From Aldehydirespirator sp965204415 (lineage in GTDB: Bacteria > Actinomycetota > Acidimicrobiia > Acidimicrobiales > Aldehydirespiratoraceae), in assembly GCA_965204415.1 (NCBI GenBank), contig CBDBEL010000003.1, positions 682,001 through 746,000 on the forward strand: a DNA stretch of 64,000 nt, written 5' to 3'. Under the pieces are notes generated by a model. It had not been told where the DNA came from. It ran no database searches and saw only the letters and a program-made list of their open reading frames with translations. How positions within the stretch are numbered: position 1 is the first letter of the stretch; each line of letters begins with the position of its first letter. The position numbers and the translations under genes are program-made. Positions 8,938 to 16,922 of the stretch are shown piece after piece.

Positions 8938-10260
8938 TCATCGGTCTAGGTCGCTGGTCAGCATCTCGTGAGCCGTCTCGGTTGCCGCGGTCACCGTGGC
9001 GTCGATCTCGGCCTCGGTGTGGGCCAGGGACGGGAAGATCGCCTCGTAGGCGCCCGGCGCGAAGGCCACGCCCCGGCTCAGCATCCCGTGGAAGAAACGT
9101 GGATAACAGCCGTTATCAGCCGCTTTACGGGCTTCGTCGAAGTCAACCGGAGCCTCTTCGGCGAAGAACAGTCCCAGTAGCGGGCCCACTCTTGGTACCA
9201 CCGCGGTGACGCCTGCCTCCGTGAAGGCGCCTGCCAGCCCCTCCTGCAACGCCAGCGCGGTGGCCTCAAGCTGCGAGTGAGCCTCGTCGTCGAGCAGGCT
9301 CAGGGTGGCCAGGCCCGCGGCGGTGGCCAGGGGATTGCCCGACAGGGTGCCGGCCTGGTAAACGCCGCCCAAAGGAGCCAGCCCCGACATGATCTCGGTG
9401 GAGGCTCCGAACGCTCCGATGGGCAGCCCGCCGCCGATGACCTTGCCGAAGCACCAGATGTCGGGTCTGCACCCCGATACCACTGCCGCCGCGCCGCCCC
9501 GGCACAGCCGGAAACCGGTGATCACCTCGTCGAACAGCAGCAGGGCCCCGACCTTGTCGCAGGCGTCGCGCAGGCCCTGCAGGAAGCCGGGCCGGGGCGC
9601 GACCAGGCCCATGTTGGCCGCCACCGGCTCCACGCAGACCACAGCCACCGTCTCGTCGAGCTCGGGAACCACGTTGTATGGGGCCACGATGGTGTCGGCC
9701 ACCGCGCCCAGCGTCACCCCCTCGGACCCGGCCAGGCCCTGCTGGGCCACGCCCGAGCCCCCAGCCACCAGCAGGGCGTCGCTGTGGCCGTGATAGCAGC
9801 CCGCGAACTTCACCACCGTCGGCCGCCCGGTCACGCCCCGGGCCAGCCGCACCGCCGACATCACCGCCTCGGTGCCGCTGTTGGTCAGCCGCACCATCTC
9901 CAAGCCCTCGACCCGGGCGCACATCTCTTCGGCCATGAGCACCTCGTTGCGGGTGGGCGCGCCGTAGCTGGTGCCCCGGGCCGCGGCCTGCTGCACCGCC
10001 TCGATCACCGCCGGATGGGCGTGGCCGCAGATGCCCGGCCCGTAGCTCTGCACGTAGTCGATGTAGCGGCGCCCCTCCACGTCGTACACGAACGGCCCGG
10101 AGGCCTCGGCCACGAAGTAGGGCGTGCCCCCCACCGACCGGAAAGCCCGGACCGGCGAGTTCACCCCGCCGGGGATCACCTGCTGGGCCCGCTCGAACAG
10201 CGCCTCGTTGGTGTCGGCGAGGGTGTCAGCGGTGTCGCGGCCGCCTGCCGGGGCGCTCAT
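8938..10260 (-). CDS. hemL: glutamate-1-semialdehyde 2,1-aminomutase
   Basis: 440 residues, the usual length. The enzyme is PLP-dependent and converts glutamate-1-semialdehyde to 5-aminolevulinate, the second step of the C5 tetrapyrrole route. Visible features are IPGGVNSPVRAF near the N-terminus, the GYxGHSDALLV-type loop (CYHGHSDALLVAGGSG), LLFDEVITGFR, and the PLP lysine in CFGKVIGGGLPIGAFG. The ATG at 10260 overlaps the hemB stop by four bases (ATGA), fixing the start. It is the last core heme gene of the minus-strand run hemA-hemC-hemD-hemB-hemL. Confidence 0.96.
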   Translation of the reverse strand: MSAPAGGRDTADTLADTNEALFERAQQVIPGGVNSPVRAFRSVGGTPYFVAEASGPFVYDVEGRRYIDYVQSYGPGICGHAHPAVIEAVQQAAARGTSYGAPTRNEVLMAEEMCARVEGLEMVRLTNSGTEAVMSAVRLARGVTGRPTVVKFAGCYHGHSDALLVAGGSGVAQQGLAGSEGVTLGAVADTIVAPYNVVPELDETVAVVCVEPVAANMGLVAPRPGFLQGLRDACDKVGALLLFDEVITGFRLCRGGAAAVVSGCRPDIWCFGKVIGGGLPIGAFGASTEIMSGLAPLGGVYQAGTLSGNPLATAAGLATLSLLDDEAHSQLEATALALQEGLAGAFTEAGVTAVVPRVGPLLGLFFAEEAPVDFDEARKAADNGCYPRFFHGMLSRGVAFAPGAYEAIFPSLAHTEAEIDATVTAATETAHEMLTSDLDR

Positions 10261-11237
10261 TGCATGGCCTCGGCCAGCCTGCGGGCGAAATAGGTGAGCA
10301 CCGCGTCGGCCCCGGCCCGGCGTATGGCCAGCACATGCTCGTGGGCGACCGCGTCGAGGTCGAGCCAGCCCCGCTCGGCCGCGGCGCACACCATGGCGTA
10401 CTCGCCGGAGACGTGATACGCGGCCAGCGGGACGTCGAAGGTGCGCCGGGCCGCAGCGATCACATCCAGGAACGCCAGCGCCGGCTTCACCATCACCATG
10501 TCGGCCCCCTCGGCCACGTCGAGGCGGATCTCCTCGAGCGCCTCCCTGGCGCCGGCCACGTCCTGCTGGTAGGTGCGGCGGTCGCCCCCGCCCGCGATGG
10601 TCACGTCCACTGCGTCGCGGAACGGCCCGTACAGGGCGGTGGCGTACTTGGCCGCGTAGGCGAGGATGGCGGTCTGCTCGAACCCGGAGCCGTCCAGGGC
10701 GGCACGGATGGCGCCGACCTGGCCGTCCATCATCCCCGAGGGCGCCACGATGTCGGCCCCCGCCGCGGCTTGGGCCAGCGCGATGCGGGCGTAGACCTCG
10801 AGGGTGGCGTCGTTCTCCACGTCGCCGCGGCCGTCGAGCAGGCCGCAGTGGCCGTGGTCTGTGTACTCGTCCATGCACAGGTCGGCTATCAGCACCATCT
10901 CGTCGCCGAGGTCCGAGCGCAGGTCGGCCAGCGCCACCTGCACGATCCCGTCGGGATTCCAGGCTTCGGAGCCGATGTGGTCCTTGCGCTCGGGCACGCC
11001 GAACAGCACCACCGCGCCGATCCCGAGCGCATGCAACTCCTTGACCTCGGCCCGCAACGACGAGCGGGTGTGCTGCAACTGCCCGGGCATCGAGACGATC
11101 GGCTGGGGCTCCTCGATGCCCTCGCGCACGAACAGTGGCGCGATGAAGTCGGCCGGGTGCAGCCGGTGCTCGGTCACCAGCCGCCGCAGGGCGGGCGTCC
11201 GGCGCAGCCGACGCATACGCCGCTGCGGGAAGTTCAC
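10257..11237 (-). CDS. hemB: delta-aminolevulinic acid dehydratase (porphobilinogen synthase)
   Basis: 326 residues. It condenses two 5-aminolevulinate molecules to porphobilinogen. Both Schiff-base lysine regions are present: AYAAKYATALYGPFRDA and MVMVKPALAFLD. The metal-site loop reads DLCMDEYTDHGHCG: the first and third zinc-type cysteines are there, while the middle one of the classic Cys triad is aspartate, a mixed site between Zn and Mg types. The N-terminal RRLRRTPALRRLV block is typical. It begins nine bases after hemD and overlaps hemL by four bases, so it is translated in the heme operon. Confidence 0.96.
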   Translation of the reverse strand: MNFPQRRMRRLRRTPALRRLVTEHRLHPADFIAPLFVREGIEEPQPIVSMPGQLQHTRSSLRAEVKELHALGIGAVVLFGVPERKDHIGSEAWNPDGIVQVALADLRSDLGDEMVLIADLCMDEYTDHGHCGLLDGRGDVENDATLEVYARIALAQAAAGADIVAPSGMMDGQVGAIRAALDGSGFEQTAILAYAAKYATALYGPFRDAVDVTIAGGGDRRTYQQDVAGAREALEEIRLDVAEGADMVMVKPALAFLDVIAAARRTFDVPLAAYHVSGEYAMVCAAAERGWLDLDAVAHEHVLAIRRAGADAVLTYFARRLAEAMQ

Positions 11238-11246
11238 CTTGCGAGG

Positions 11247-12038
11247 CTACCCACCGTTGCCGGAGGCCGACCACGAGCGGGCGTGGCGGACCAGCGCGGC
11301 CACCACTCCGTCGATGGTGTGCTCGGTGGCCTCCACTGTGACCTCCAGACCGTGCTCGACCACGGTGGCCGAGGTGGCCGGACCGATGGACGCCACCAGG
11401 GGCGGGACCGCGTCGGCGCCGACCTCGGCTACCAGGCGCTTGACGGTGGACGACGACGTGAACACCACCCCGTCGGAGGCGGCCACCGCCTGGCGCTGAT
11501 CGTCGCTGAGGGGAGCGGCGACGTTGCGGTACGCGGCCACGTCCAGTACCTCCCAGCCCGCCGCCCGAAGCTCATCGGGCAGCACCGAGCGGGCCACCGC
11601 GGCCCGGGCCAGCACCACCAGGCGGCCGTCGTCGGGATCGGGGGGCGGGAAGGCCTGCACCAAGCCCTCGGCGATCGACCGATCGGGCACCATGCGCACC
11701 GTCAGCCCGGCCGCGATCGCCCGGTTGGCGGTGCCCGGCCCGATGGCGGCGACGTTCACGCCGTCGGGCAGCGCCCCGGTGGCCGCGACCCTGGCCGCGC
11801 CGTTGGGACTGGTTACCACCAGCCAATCGCCGGCTCGCAGCCTCGCCACCGCAGCCCGCAGCGCGGCGCCGTCGTCGGCGGGGTCGGTGATGGCGATGAC
11901 CGGTGCGCTGACCACCTCGGCGCCGGCTGCAGCCAGACCGCCGGCCAGCGGTCCGGCCTGCTCGCGGGGCCGGCAGATCACGATCCTCAGTCCCGCCAGG
12001 GGCTTGGATGCGTGGGGCCGGCCGCGCCGGGGGCTCAT
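11247..12038 (-). CDS. hemD: uroporphyrinogen-III synthase
   Basis: 263 residues. It cyclises and inverts ring D of hydroxymethylbilane to give uroporphyrinogen III. The family is poorly conserved, but the LRIVICRPREQAGPLAGGL start, the WLVVTSPNGAARV segment, AIGPGTA, the GVVFTSSSTVKRL segment and ASIGPATSATV are the expected landmarks of the two alpha/beta lobes. It overlaps hemC by four bases and is followed nine bases later by hemB. It is a stand-alone HemD, not fused to a uroporphyrinogen methyltransferase as in many other actinobacteria. Confidence 0.92.
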   Translation of the reverse strand: MSPRRGRPHASKPLAGLRIVICRPREQAGPLAGGLAAAGAEVVSAPVIAITDPADDGAALRAAVARLRAGDWLVVTSPNGAARVAATGALPDGVNVAAIGPGTANRAIAAGLTVRMVPDRSIAEGLVQAFPPPDPDDGRLVVLARAAVARSVLPDELRAAGWEVLDVAAYRNVAAPLSDDQRQAVAASDGVVFTSSSTVKRLVAEVGADAVPPLVASIGPATSATVVEHGLEVTVEATEHTIDGVVAALVRHARSWSASGNGG

Positions 12039-12958
12039 CGGGAGCCCTCCAGGAGTTCTCGCCCGCCGCGGTCGTCGAACAGGTGCCGGGCGATAGCCCG
12101 GCCCAGCGCGTTGGGGTCACGCCCGCGGCGGGTGTCGCGCACCAGCACCTGGCCGTCGGGCGCCGCCAGCAGGCCGGTCAGCTCCAGACTGCCCCCGGCG
12201 TCGGTGGCGTGAGCGCCCGCAGGGAGGTCGCAGTCACCGCCCAGTTCGGCCAGGAAGGCCCTCTCCGCGTCGACGGCGCTCCGGCTCGGGTCGTGCTCTA
12301 TTCCGGCAAGCATCCTCAGGGTTTCCCGGTCGTCGCGGCGGCACTCCACTGCGATGGCACCCTGGCCGACCTGGGGGACGAAGACGTCCGGGTCGAGCAC
12401 ATCGAGCACCTCCGGCTCGAGCCCCAACCGGTGCACGGCTGCCGTGGCCATGACGATGGCGTCGAAGCCGGCGGCCTTCTCCAGCCGGGTGGCGATGTTG
12501 CCCCGCAGCTCTGCGAAGGCCAGGTCGGGCCGCATCCAGGCAAGCTGGGCTCTGCGGCGAACCGAGCCGGTGGCCACCGTCGCCCCAGTAGGCAGGTCGG
12601 CCAGCCGGCAGCCAACTAGCGCGTCGCGGGGATCGCCACGCCGCGGCACCGCGGCCAGCACCAGGCCCTCGGGTGTCGAAGACGGCAGGTCCTTGGCCGA
12701 GTGCACCGCGATGTCGGCCCGGCCGTCGAGCACCGCGGCCTGGACCTCCTTCACGAAGACGCCCTTCCCGCCCATCTCTGCGATGGGCGTGTCGGAGCGA
12801 CGGTCGCCCACGGTGGACACCTCGACCACCTCGATTGCCGCATCGCAGGTACTCGCCAGCAACTCGGCCACGATGCTGGTCTGCCGCCGGGCCAGCGCGC
12901 TGGACCGGGTCGCGGCCCGCACCACCGGAGTCGTCACGGAACGCTTACTAGCGGACAC
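12035..12958 (-). CDS. hemC: porphobilinogen deaminase (hydroxymethylbilane synthase)
   Basis: 307 residues, normal length. It polymerises four porphobilinogens into hydroxymethylbilane using a dipyrromethane cofactor. The substrate-binding region TRSSALARRQT, GGKGVFVKEV, the catalytic aspartate context DIAVHSAKDLPS, ATGSVRRRAQL and ELRGNIATRL are present. The cofactor-binding cysteine lies in GGDCDLPAGAHA. The last four bases overlap hemD. A 109-bp gap containing a palindromic repeat separates it from hemA upstream. Confidence 0.96.
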   Translation of the reverse strand: MSASKRSVTTPVVRAATRSSALARRQTSIVAELLASTCDAAIEVVEVSTVGDRRSDTPIAEMGGKGVFVKEVQAAVLDGRADIAVHSAKDLPSSTPEGLVLAAVPRRGDPRDALVGCRLADLPTGATVATGSVRRRAQLAWMRPDLAFAELRGNIATRLEKAAGFDAIVMATAAVHRLGLEPEVLDVLDPDVFVPQVGQGAIAVECRRDDRETLRMLAGIEHDPSRSAVDAERAFLAELGGDCDLPAGAHATDAGGSLELTGLLAAPDGQVLVRDTRRGRDPNALGRAIARHLFDDRGGRELLEGSR

Positions 12959-12983
12959 GGCCGCGGTTCGCGCCGAGTCTCAT

Positions 12984-13036
12984 CCGAACTTCCGGGACTT
13001 GTGGGGAAATAGTCGCCCGCAATGGCCGGAAGTTCG
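12984..13036. repeat. palindromic intergenic repeat, copy 1 (hemA-hemC gap)
   Basis: Perfect 11-bp inverted arms CGAACTTCCGG (12985-12995) and CCGGAAGTTCG (13026-13036) enclose 30 bases. The whole about 53-bp element matches the one at 30963-31015 in arms and much of the interior (TTGTGGG, then TCGCCC). Both copies are intergenic. Could be a REP-like element or an RNA structure. Confidence 0.7.
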
Positions 13037-13067
13037 ATCTGGATGGTGTGATTCCAGGCCCGGCCGC

Positions 13068-14327
13068 TCAGAGATCGAACAGGTCGCGCAGCGCTTCAGC
13101 GAGACGGTCGCCCCGGGCGTGGCCGGCCGCGTCCTTGAGCCTCACCGTCGGCTCGTGGAGCAGCTTGTTCACCACGCCGTGCAGCAGCGCCTCCACCGCG
13201 GCGCGCTGAGCCGTTGAGAGATCGGAGAGGCGTGAGGTGTGACGGTCCAGCTCGGCCGCGGTGACCTGATCGGCACGGGACCGGAGAGCTGCGATCAAGG
13301 GCGCGACCTCGCGGGCGGAGGCCTCGGCCAGGTAGCGGGCCACCTCGTCGTCGACGATGGCCTGGACCGCGTCGATCTCCCGCTCCCTGCCGGCCCGGCC
13401 CTGCTGCACGAAGTCGCCGAGGTCGTCCATGTCCAGCAGCGTCACGCCGGGCAGTTCCCGAGCGGCCGGATCCACGTCGCGGGGAACAGCCACGTCGACG
13501 ATCAGCAGGTCTGTCCCGCCCCGCCGGGTCATGACGGTGTTGATGTCGCTGTGCTCCAGCACGATTTCAGTGGCGCCAGTGGTGGTGATGACCACATCGG
13601 CTGCGACCAGTTCCGGCTCCAGCCTGTCGAGGCTCACCACTCGCCCGCCGCATGCCTCTGCGGCCGCCGCGGCCCGGCCCGGTGTGCGGTTGGCCACTGC
13701 GATGTCCACCGCTCCGGCGCGGGCCAGCGACTTGAGTGTGCCGGTGGCCACGTCCCCGGCGCCCAGCACCAGCACTCGCCGCGCCGCGAGGGGGCCGAGA
13801 CGCTGCTCGGCCAGCGCCACGGCGGCATGGGACAGCGACGCGATGCCCTGCGAGATGCCGGTAGTGGTCCTGACCTTCTTGCCGGCCTCCACCGCCCGGC
13901 GGAACAGAGGATCCAACACCGCGCCCACGGTGCCCTCGCCCTGTGCGGCCTGCCAGGCATCCCGGACCTGGCCCAGTACCTCGTGCTCGCCCACCACCAC
14001 CGAGTCGAGCCCGGCCGCCACGCCGAACAGGTGCCGCACCGCTTCGGCGTCGTGAAGGGAGTAGAGCTCGTCGGCGACGGTCTCGGGGGGCAGTCCCGAG
14101 TGCTGGGCGAGCACTTCGCGGATGTCGGCGTAACCACCGTGGAAGCGCTCGGCGTAGGCGTAGACCTCGGTTCGGTTGCAGGTTGACAGCAGCACCGCCT
14201 CGCTGAGATGAGCGGCCGCCGCCAGCTCGTGGAGAGCCTTGGGGAGGTCGCCGGGCGCGACCGTCATCCGCTCAAGCAGATCGAGCGGTGTAGACCGGTG
14301 ATTGCAGCCGACTACTACCAGCGACAC
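13068..14327 (-). CDS. hemA: glutamyl-tRNA reductase
   Basis: 419 residues from a GTG at 14327. It reduces Glu-tRNA to glutamate-1-semialdehyde, the committed step of the C5 pathway. The catalytic cysteine lies in STCNRTE near residue 50; the substrate-binding region GLDSVVVGEHEVLGQV, the NADPH-domain motif VLVLGAGDVA (GxGxxA-like) and the C-terminal dimerisation helices (about 320-419) are present. The family consensus has GEPQILGQV-like sequence where this protein reads GEHEVLGQV. It heads the heme gene run; a 78-bp gap separates it from a tiny membrane-protein gene upstream. Confidence 0.95.
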   Translation of the reverse strand: MSLVVVGCNHRSTPLDLLERMTVAPGDLPKALHELAAAAHLSEAVLLSTCNRTEVYAYAERFHGGYADIREVLAQHSGLPPETVADELYSLHDAEAVRHLFGVAAGLDSVVVGEHEVLGQVRDAWQAAQGEGTVGAVLDPLFRRAVEAGKKVRTTTGISQGIASLSHAAVALAEQRLGPLAARRVLVLGAGDVATGTLKSLARAGAVDIAVANRTPGRAAAAAEACGGRVVSLDRLEPELVAADVVITTTGATEIVLEHSDINTVMTRRGGTDLLIVDVAVPRDVDPAARELPGVTLLDMDDLGDFVQQGRAGREREIDAVQAIVDDEVARYLAEASAREVAPLIAALRSRADQVTAAELDRHTSRLSDLSTAQRAAVEALLHGVVNKLLHEPTVRLKDAAGHARGDRLAEALRDLFDL

Positions 14328-14405
14328 TGGGCGCGATGCTATCGCCGCCCACCGGCCGCCGGGCAGGGATTGACCGGCTTCAACCCGGTTGAGAACAGGC
14401 GGCCC

Positions 14406-14495
14406 TCAGCGGGCCAGAAAGAAGAGCTGCAACACCCCGGCGATCACGATGATCGCCATGAGGGCTATGAGTGCGATGGTGGTTCCCGGCCTCAT
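14406..14495 (-). CDS. 29-residue single-pass membrane microprotein
   Basis: Small frame of 29 codons starting MRPGTTIALIAL and ending LFFLAR. Nearly the whole peptide is one hydrophobic helix flanked by an Arg at each end. Its ATG overlaps the TGA of the SAM hydrolase gene by four bases (ATGA), the same coupling used by real gene pairs in this window, which is the main argument that it is translated. It lies 78 bp upstream of hemA on the same strand. No known family is recognised; function unknown. Confidence 0.5.
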   Translation of the reverse strand: MRPGTTIALIALMAIIVIAGVLQLFFLAR

Positions 14496-15436
14496 GGTCC
14501 GCCTCCGGTGTCGTGTCTTGTGAGCCCCGCCGGCCGGCGTCCCAAGCCCACCGGCGTGGCCGTTCCCCCAGCACCCTCGGAGCCTCCGGCGGCGGCGCCG
14601 ATCCGTACCTCGGCCCCTTCGTGCAGGCCGAGATCATCGGCGGCCGACCGCCTCGGAACCGCCAGCGACACCAGCCCGCTCGAATCGGTTATCAGACCCA
14701 CCCGGCCCGGCGACACCTCGGCGTAGGCACTGACCCGCTCGGCGGTGCGGAGGTCTTCGTCGGCCGCGACTTGCAGCGGAGCCCCGGCGGGAGCCAGCTG
14801 GTCCAGCTCGGCTGGATCGAGGTTGAGCTGGCAGTTCCCGAAGCGGTCGATCCACAGCACTTCGGCCACCAGGTCGTCACCCTCGCGGCTGCTGACCGGC
14901 AGCATCCCCGGCATCAGGGTGGCCGTATCGACGGGCGGTCCGAGGGCGCTGAAGGGCACACCGCAGCAGAGGTGTGCGGCTGCGGGTGCGAACACGTCGC
15001 GGCCGTCGAAGGTCGATCCCAGCTCGGGTTGGACGTCGAGTCGATAGTCGGGGCCGGCCAACTCGACAGCCCGGCTGGCGCCGCCGACGAGTGCCACCGC
15101 TGGGGCCAGCAGCCCGTTGTCCGGTCCGACCAGCACCGAGGCGCCGTCTCCCACCTCCACCGCCACCGGGCGCCGGTCGGTTCCCACGCCGGGGTCCACC
15201 ACCGCGAGGACCACGCCGGGCAGGAGATACTGAGCGGCCCGGGCCAGGGCCAGACCACCGGCCCGCACATCGCACGGGGCGACGCCGTGAGTCACGTCCA
15301 CCACCCGGACATGAGGCGCGATCGCGGCGATGACAGAGTGCACCACCCCGACGAACTCGTCGTCATGGCCGTAGTCGGACAGGAACGAGATCGTGTCGTA
15401 GCCGCCGTCGCAGCTGGTCGCGGCCGCGGCCGTCAC
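14492..15436 (-). CDS. SAM hydrolase / hydroxide adenosyltransferase (DUF62)
   Basis: 314 residues from a GTG at 15436, chosen because it overlaps the proC stop by four bases (GTGA). The family hydrolyses S-adenosylmethionine to adenosine and methionine, or forms related adenosyl products. Visible family motifs are SFLSDYGHDDEFVG near the N-terminus, VVDPGVGTDRRP, GPDNGLLAPA, STFDGRDVFAPAAAHL and the second-domain motif IDRFGNCQLN. The C-terminal 20 residues are low-complexity Gly/Pro. It sits between a damaged proC and a 29-residue membrane peptide, both overlapping it by four bases, so all three formed one translational unit. Confidence 0.9.
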   Translation of the reverse strand: MTAAAATSCDGGYDTISFLSDYGHDDEFVGVVHSVIAAIAPHVRVVDVTHGVAPCDVRAGGLALARAAQYLLPGVVLAVVDPGVGTDRRPVAVEVGDGASVLVGPDNGLLAPAVALVGGASRAVELAGPDYRLDVQPELGSTFDGRDVFAPAAAHLCCGVPFSALGPPVDTATLMPGMLPVSSREGDDLVAEVLWIDRFGNCQLNLDPAELDQLAPAGAPLQVAADEDLRTAERVSAYAEVSPGRVGLITDSSGLVSLAVPRRSAADDLGLHEGAEVRIGAAAGGSEGAGGTATPVGLGRRPAGLTRHDTGGGP

Positions 15437-16240
15437 TGGCCTAGCTCCCGTGAGCGCCTGGTGGCCGCGTCCACCACTCGGTCGATCAGGCCCATAAAAT
15501 CGGCGGAGTCCATCACCGCTAGACCGGCGGCGGTGGTGCCTCCCGGAGAGGTCACGTTCTCGCGCAGCCGCCCCGGGTCTTCGCCGGAGGCGGCCAGCAG
15601 GGTGGCCGCGCCGAGGAGCGTCTGGCGGGTGAGCGCGTCGGCGGTCACGGGGTCGAGGCCCTGGGCCGTTCCCGCCGCTCGCAGCGCCTCGGCCAGCCGG
15701 AACACGTAGGCGGGACCGCTGCCCGACAGGCCGGTCACCGCGTCGAGGTCGGCCTCGCTCACTACCGCCACCGTGCCGACCGCTTCGAGGATCCCCCGGG
15801 CCCAGCCAAGATCGTCCGGCGATGCATGGCCGCGGACCCGGGCGCGATTGCGGACGCACCTCGACCGACCAGCGCCGGTGTGTTGGGCATGGCCCGCACG
15901 ACTGCAATGCCCTCGGGCAGGCTGGCCTCAATCGCGCTGGTGCGCACACTCCTGCGGCGATGGACAGCACCCGGTCCACTCCGGCGACAGCCAGTCCGGG
16001 AAGAACCTCCGCAACGACATCGGGCTTGACCGCAATCACCGCGTCGGTCTCACTAAGAAGCTCCGGTGGACGCTGACACCCTCGATGCCGCTGCCGTGAC
16101 AGCCGTCTGTCGAGCGGGATCGGGCTCAACCACATGCAGGCTCGCTCGGGCTCGGCCCAGCCGTTGGCGACCAGACCAACGAGCAGGGCCTCGCCCATCT
16201 TGCCGCCGCCGATCACCTGGAGTCTCACCATGCCTGTCAT
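15433..16240 (-). pseudogene. proC: pyrroline-5-carboxylate reductase, multiply frameshifted
   Basis: Pieces of one ProC protein lie in three reading frames. The N-terminal piece (from 16240) has the Rossmann motif VIGGGKMGEAL and, after two internal shifts that hide a VVEPDPARQ stretch, continues with ELLSETDAVIAVKPDVV and SIAAGV. The frame then changes to EGIAVVRAMPNTPALVG, and changes again to AVVSEADLDAVTGLSGSGPA and the C-terminal SPGGTTAAGL block. At least four indels between about 15.76 and 16.15 kb are needed. In one frame this would be a normal about 265-residue enzyme reducing pyrroline-5-carboxylate to proline. Either a decayed gene or a poorly assembled patch. Confidence 0.85.
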
Positions 16241-16275
16241 GCTAAGCGGCGACAACAGACGCGGGAGGTAGTGGT

Positions 16276-16890
16276 GTGAGCGACATTGTGATCTGTTGTG
16301 CGGACATAGGGTCGATCAAGGAACGCAGGTTCGGGTGGGCGAGCTATCCGGATGCGAGGAACAGGAACGCGAGGAGGATTGAGGAGCTGTCGAGCTTCGT
16401 CGTCGAAATGCTCGGGATGGACAGACGAGTCGCGCTTGGCTTTGAATGTCCTTTGTGGGTTCCCATTCCTGACGAGCCGTCCGAGCTCGGGAGCAAGCGC
16501 AGTGACGAGGGAGGGCATCCTTGGTCGGCCGGAGCTGGCGCGACTGTCCTTACAACCGGCCTTGCGGAGATCGCCTGGATCTTGGCTCAGATTCGCCGGG
16601 AGGTGCCAGGTGTGGCTGCTTTCTTGGATTGGGAGGACTTCGAACTGGCACCAGTTGGCCTCTTCATTTGGGAAGCGTTTGTGTCTGGTGAGGCCAAGAC
16701 AGGCTCACACGAGGGGGATGCTCGGGCAGCGGTTGACGCGTTCAAGGATGCTCTGCCCGATCCCAGACTGCGGAGCGCCTTGACGCCGGGTCGTCGGACC
16801 CGCTCGCTGATTGGCGGTGCCTTGCTCTGGTCGGGATGGTCGAGGGATCTGGCGCTGCTGAGCGAGCCATGCATCGTGATCAAGCCGTAA
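16276..16890 (+). CDS. hypothetical protein, possible RNase H-fold (DUF429-like)
   Basis: 204 residues from a GTG at 16276 with a good GGGAGG ribosome site eight bases upstream. The pattern of an N-terminal ICCADIGSIKERRFGWA strand pair followed by LGFECPLWVPIPD recalls proteins that keep an acidic residue on the first strand of an RNase H-like fold (DUF429 type), but the similarity is weak and no function is claimed. Codon use is less GC-biased than in neighbouring genes (many TTG, GAT, TCT), which suggests acquisition from elsewhere. It stands alone, divergent from proC. Confidence 0.6.
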   Translation: MSDIVICCADIGSIKERRFGWASYPDARNRNARRIEELSSFVVEMLGMDRRVALGFECPLWVPIPDEPSELGSKRSDEGGHPWSAGAGATVLTTGLAEIAWILAQIRREVPGVAAFLDWEDFELAPVGLFIWEAFVSGEAKTGSHEGDARAAVDAFKDALPDPRLRSALTPGRRTRSLIGGALLWSGWSRDLALLSEPCIVIKP

Positions 16891-16922
16891 CGATGGCGTA
16901 GACACTCCGGTTCTTTGGTGGC

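Noticed and set aside
10260..12212. 650-codon open frame on the plus strand opposite hemB and hemD
   Set aside because: Antisense shadow of GC-rich coding DNA. The minus-strand frames carry complete HemB and HemD motifs.
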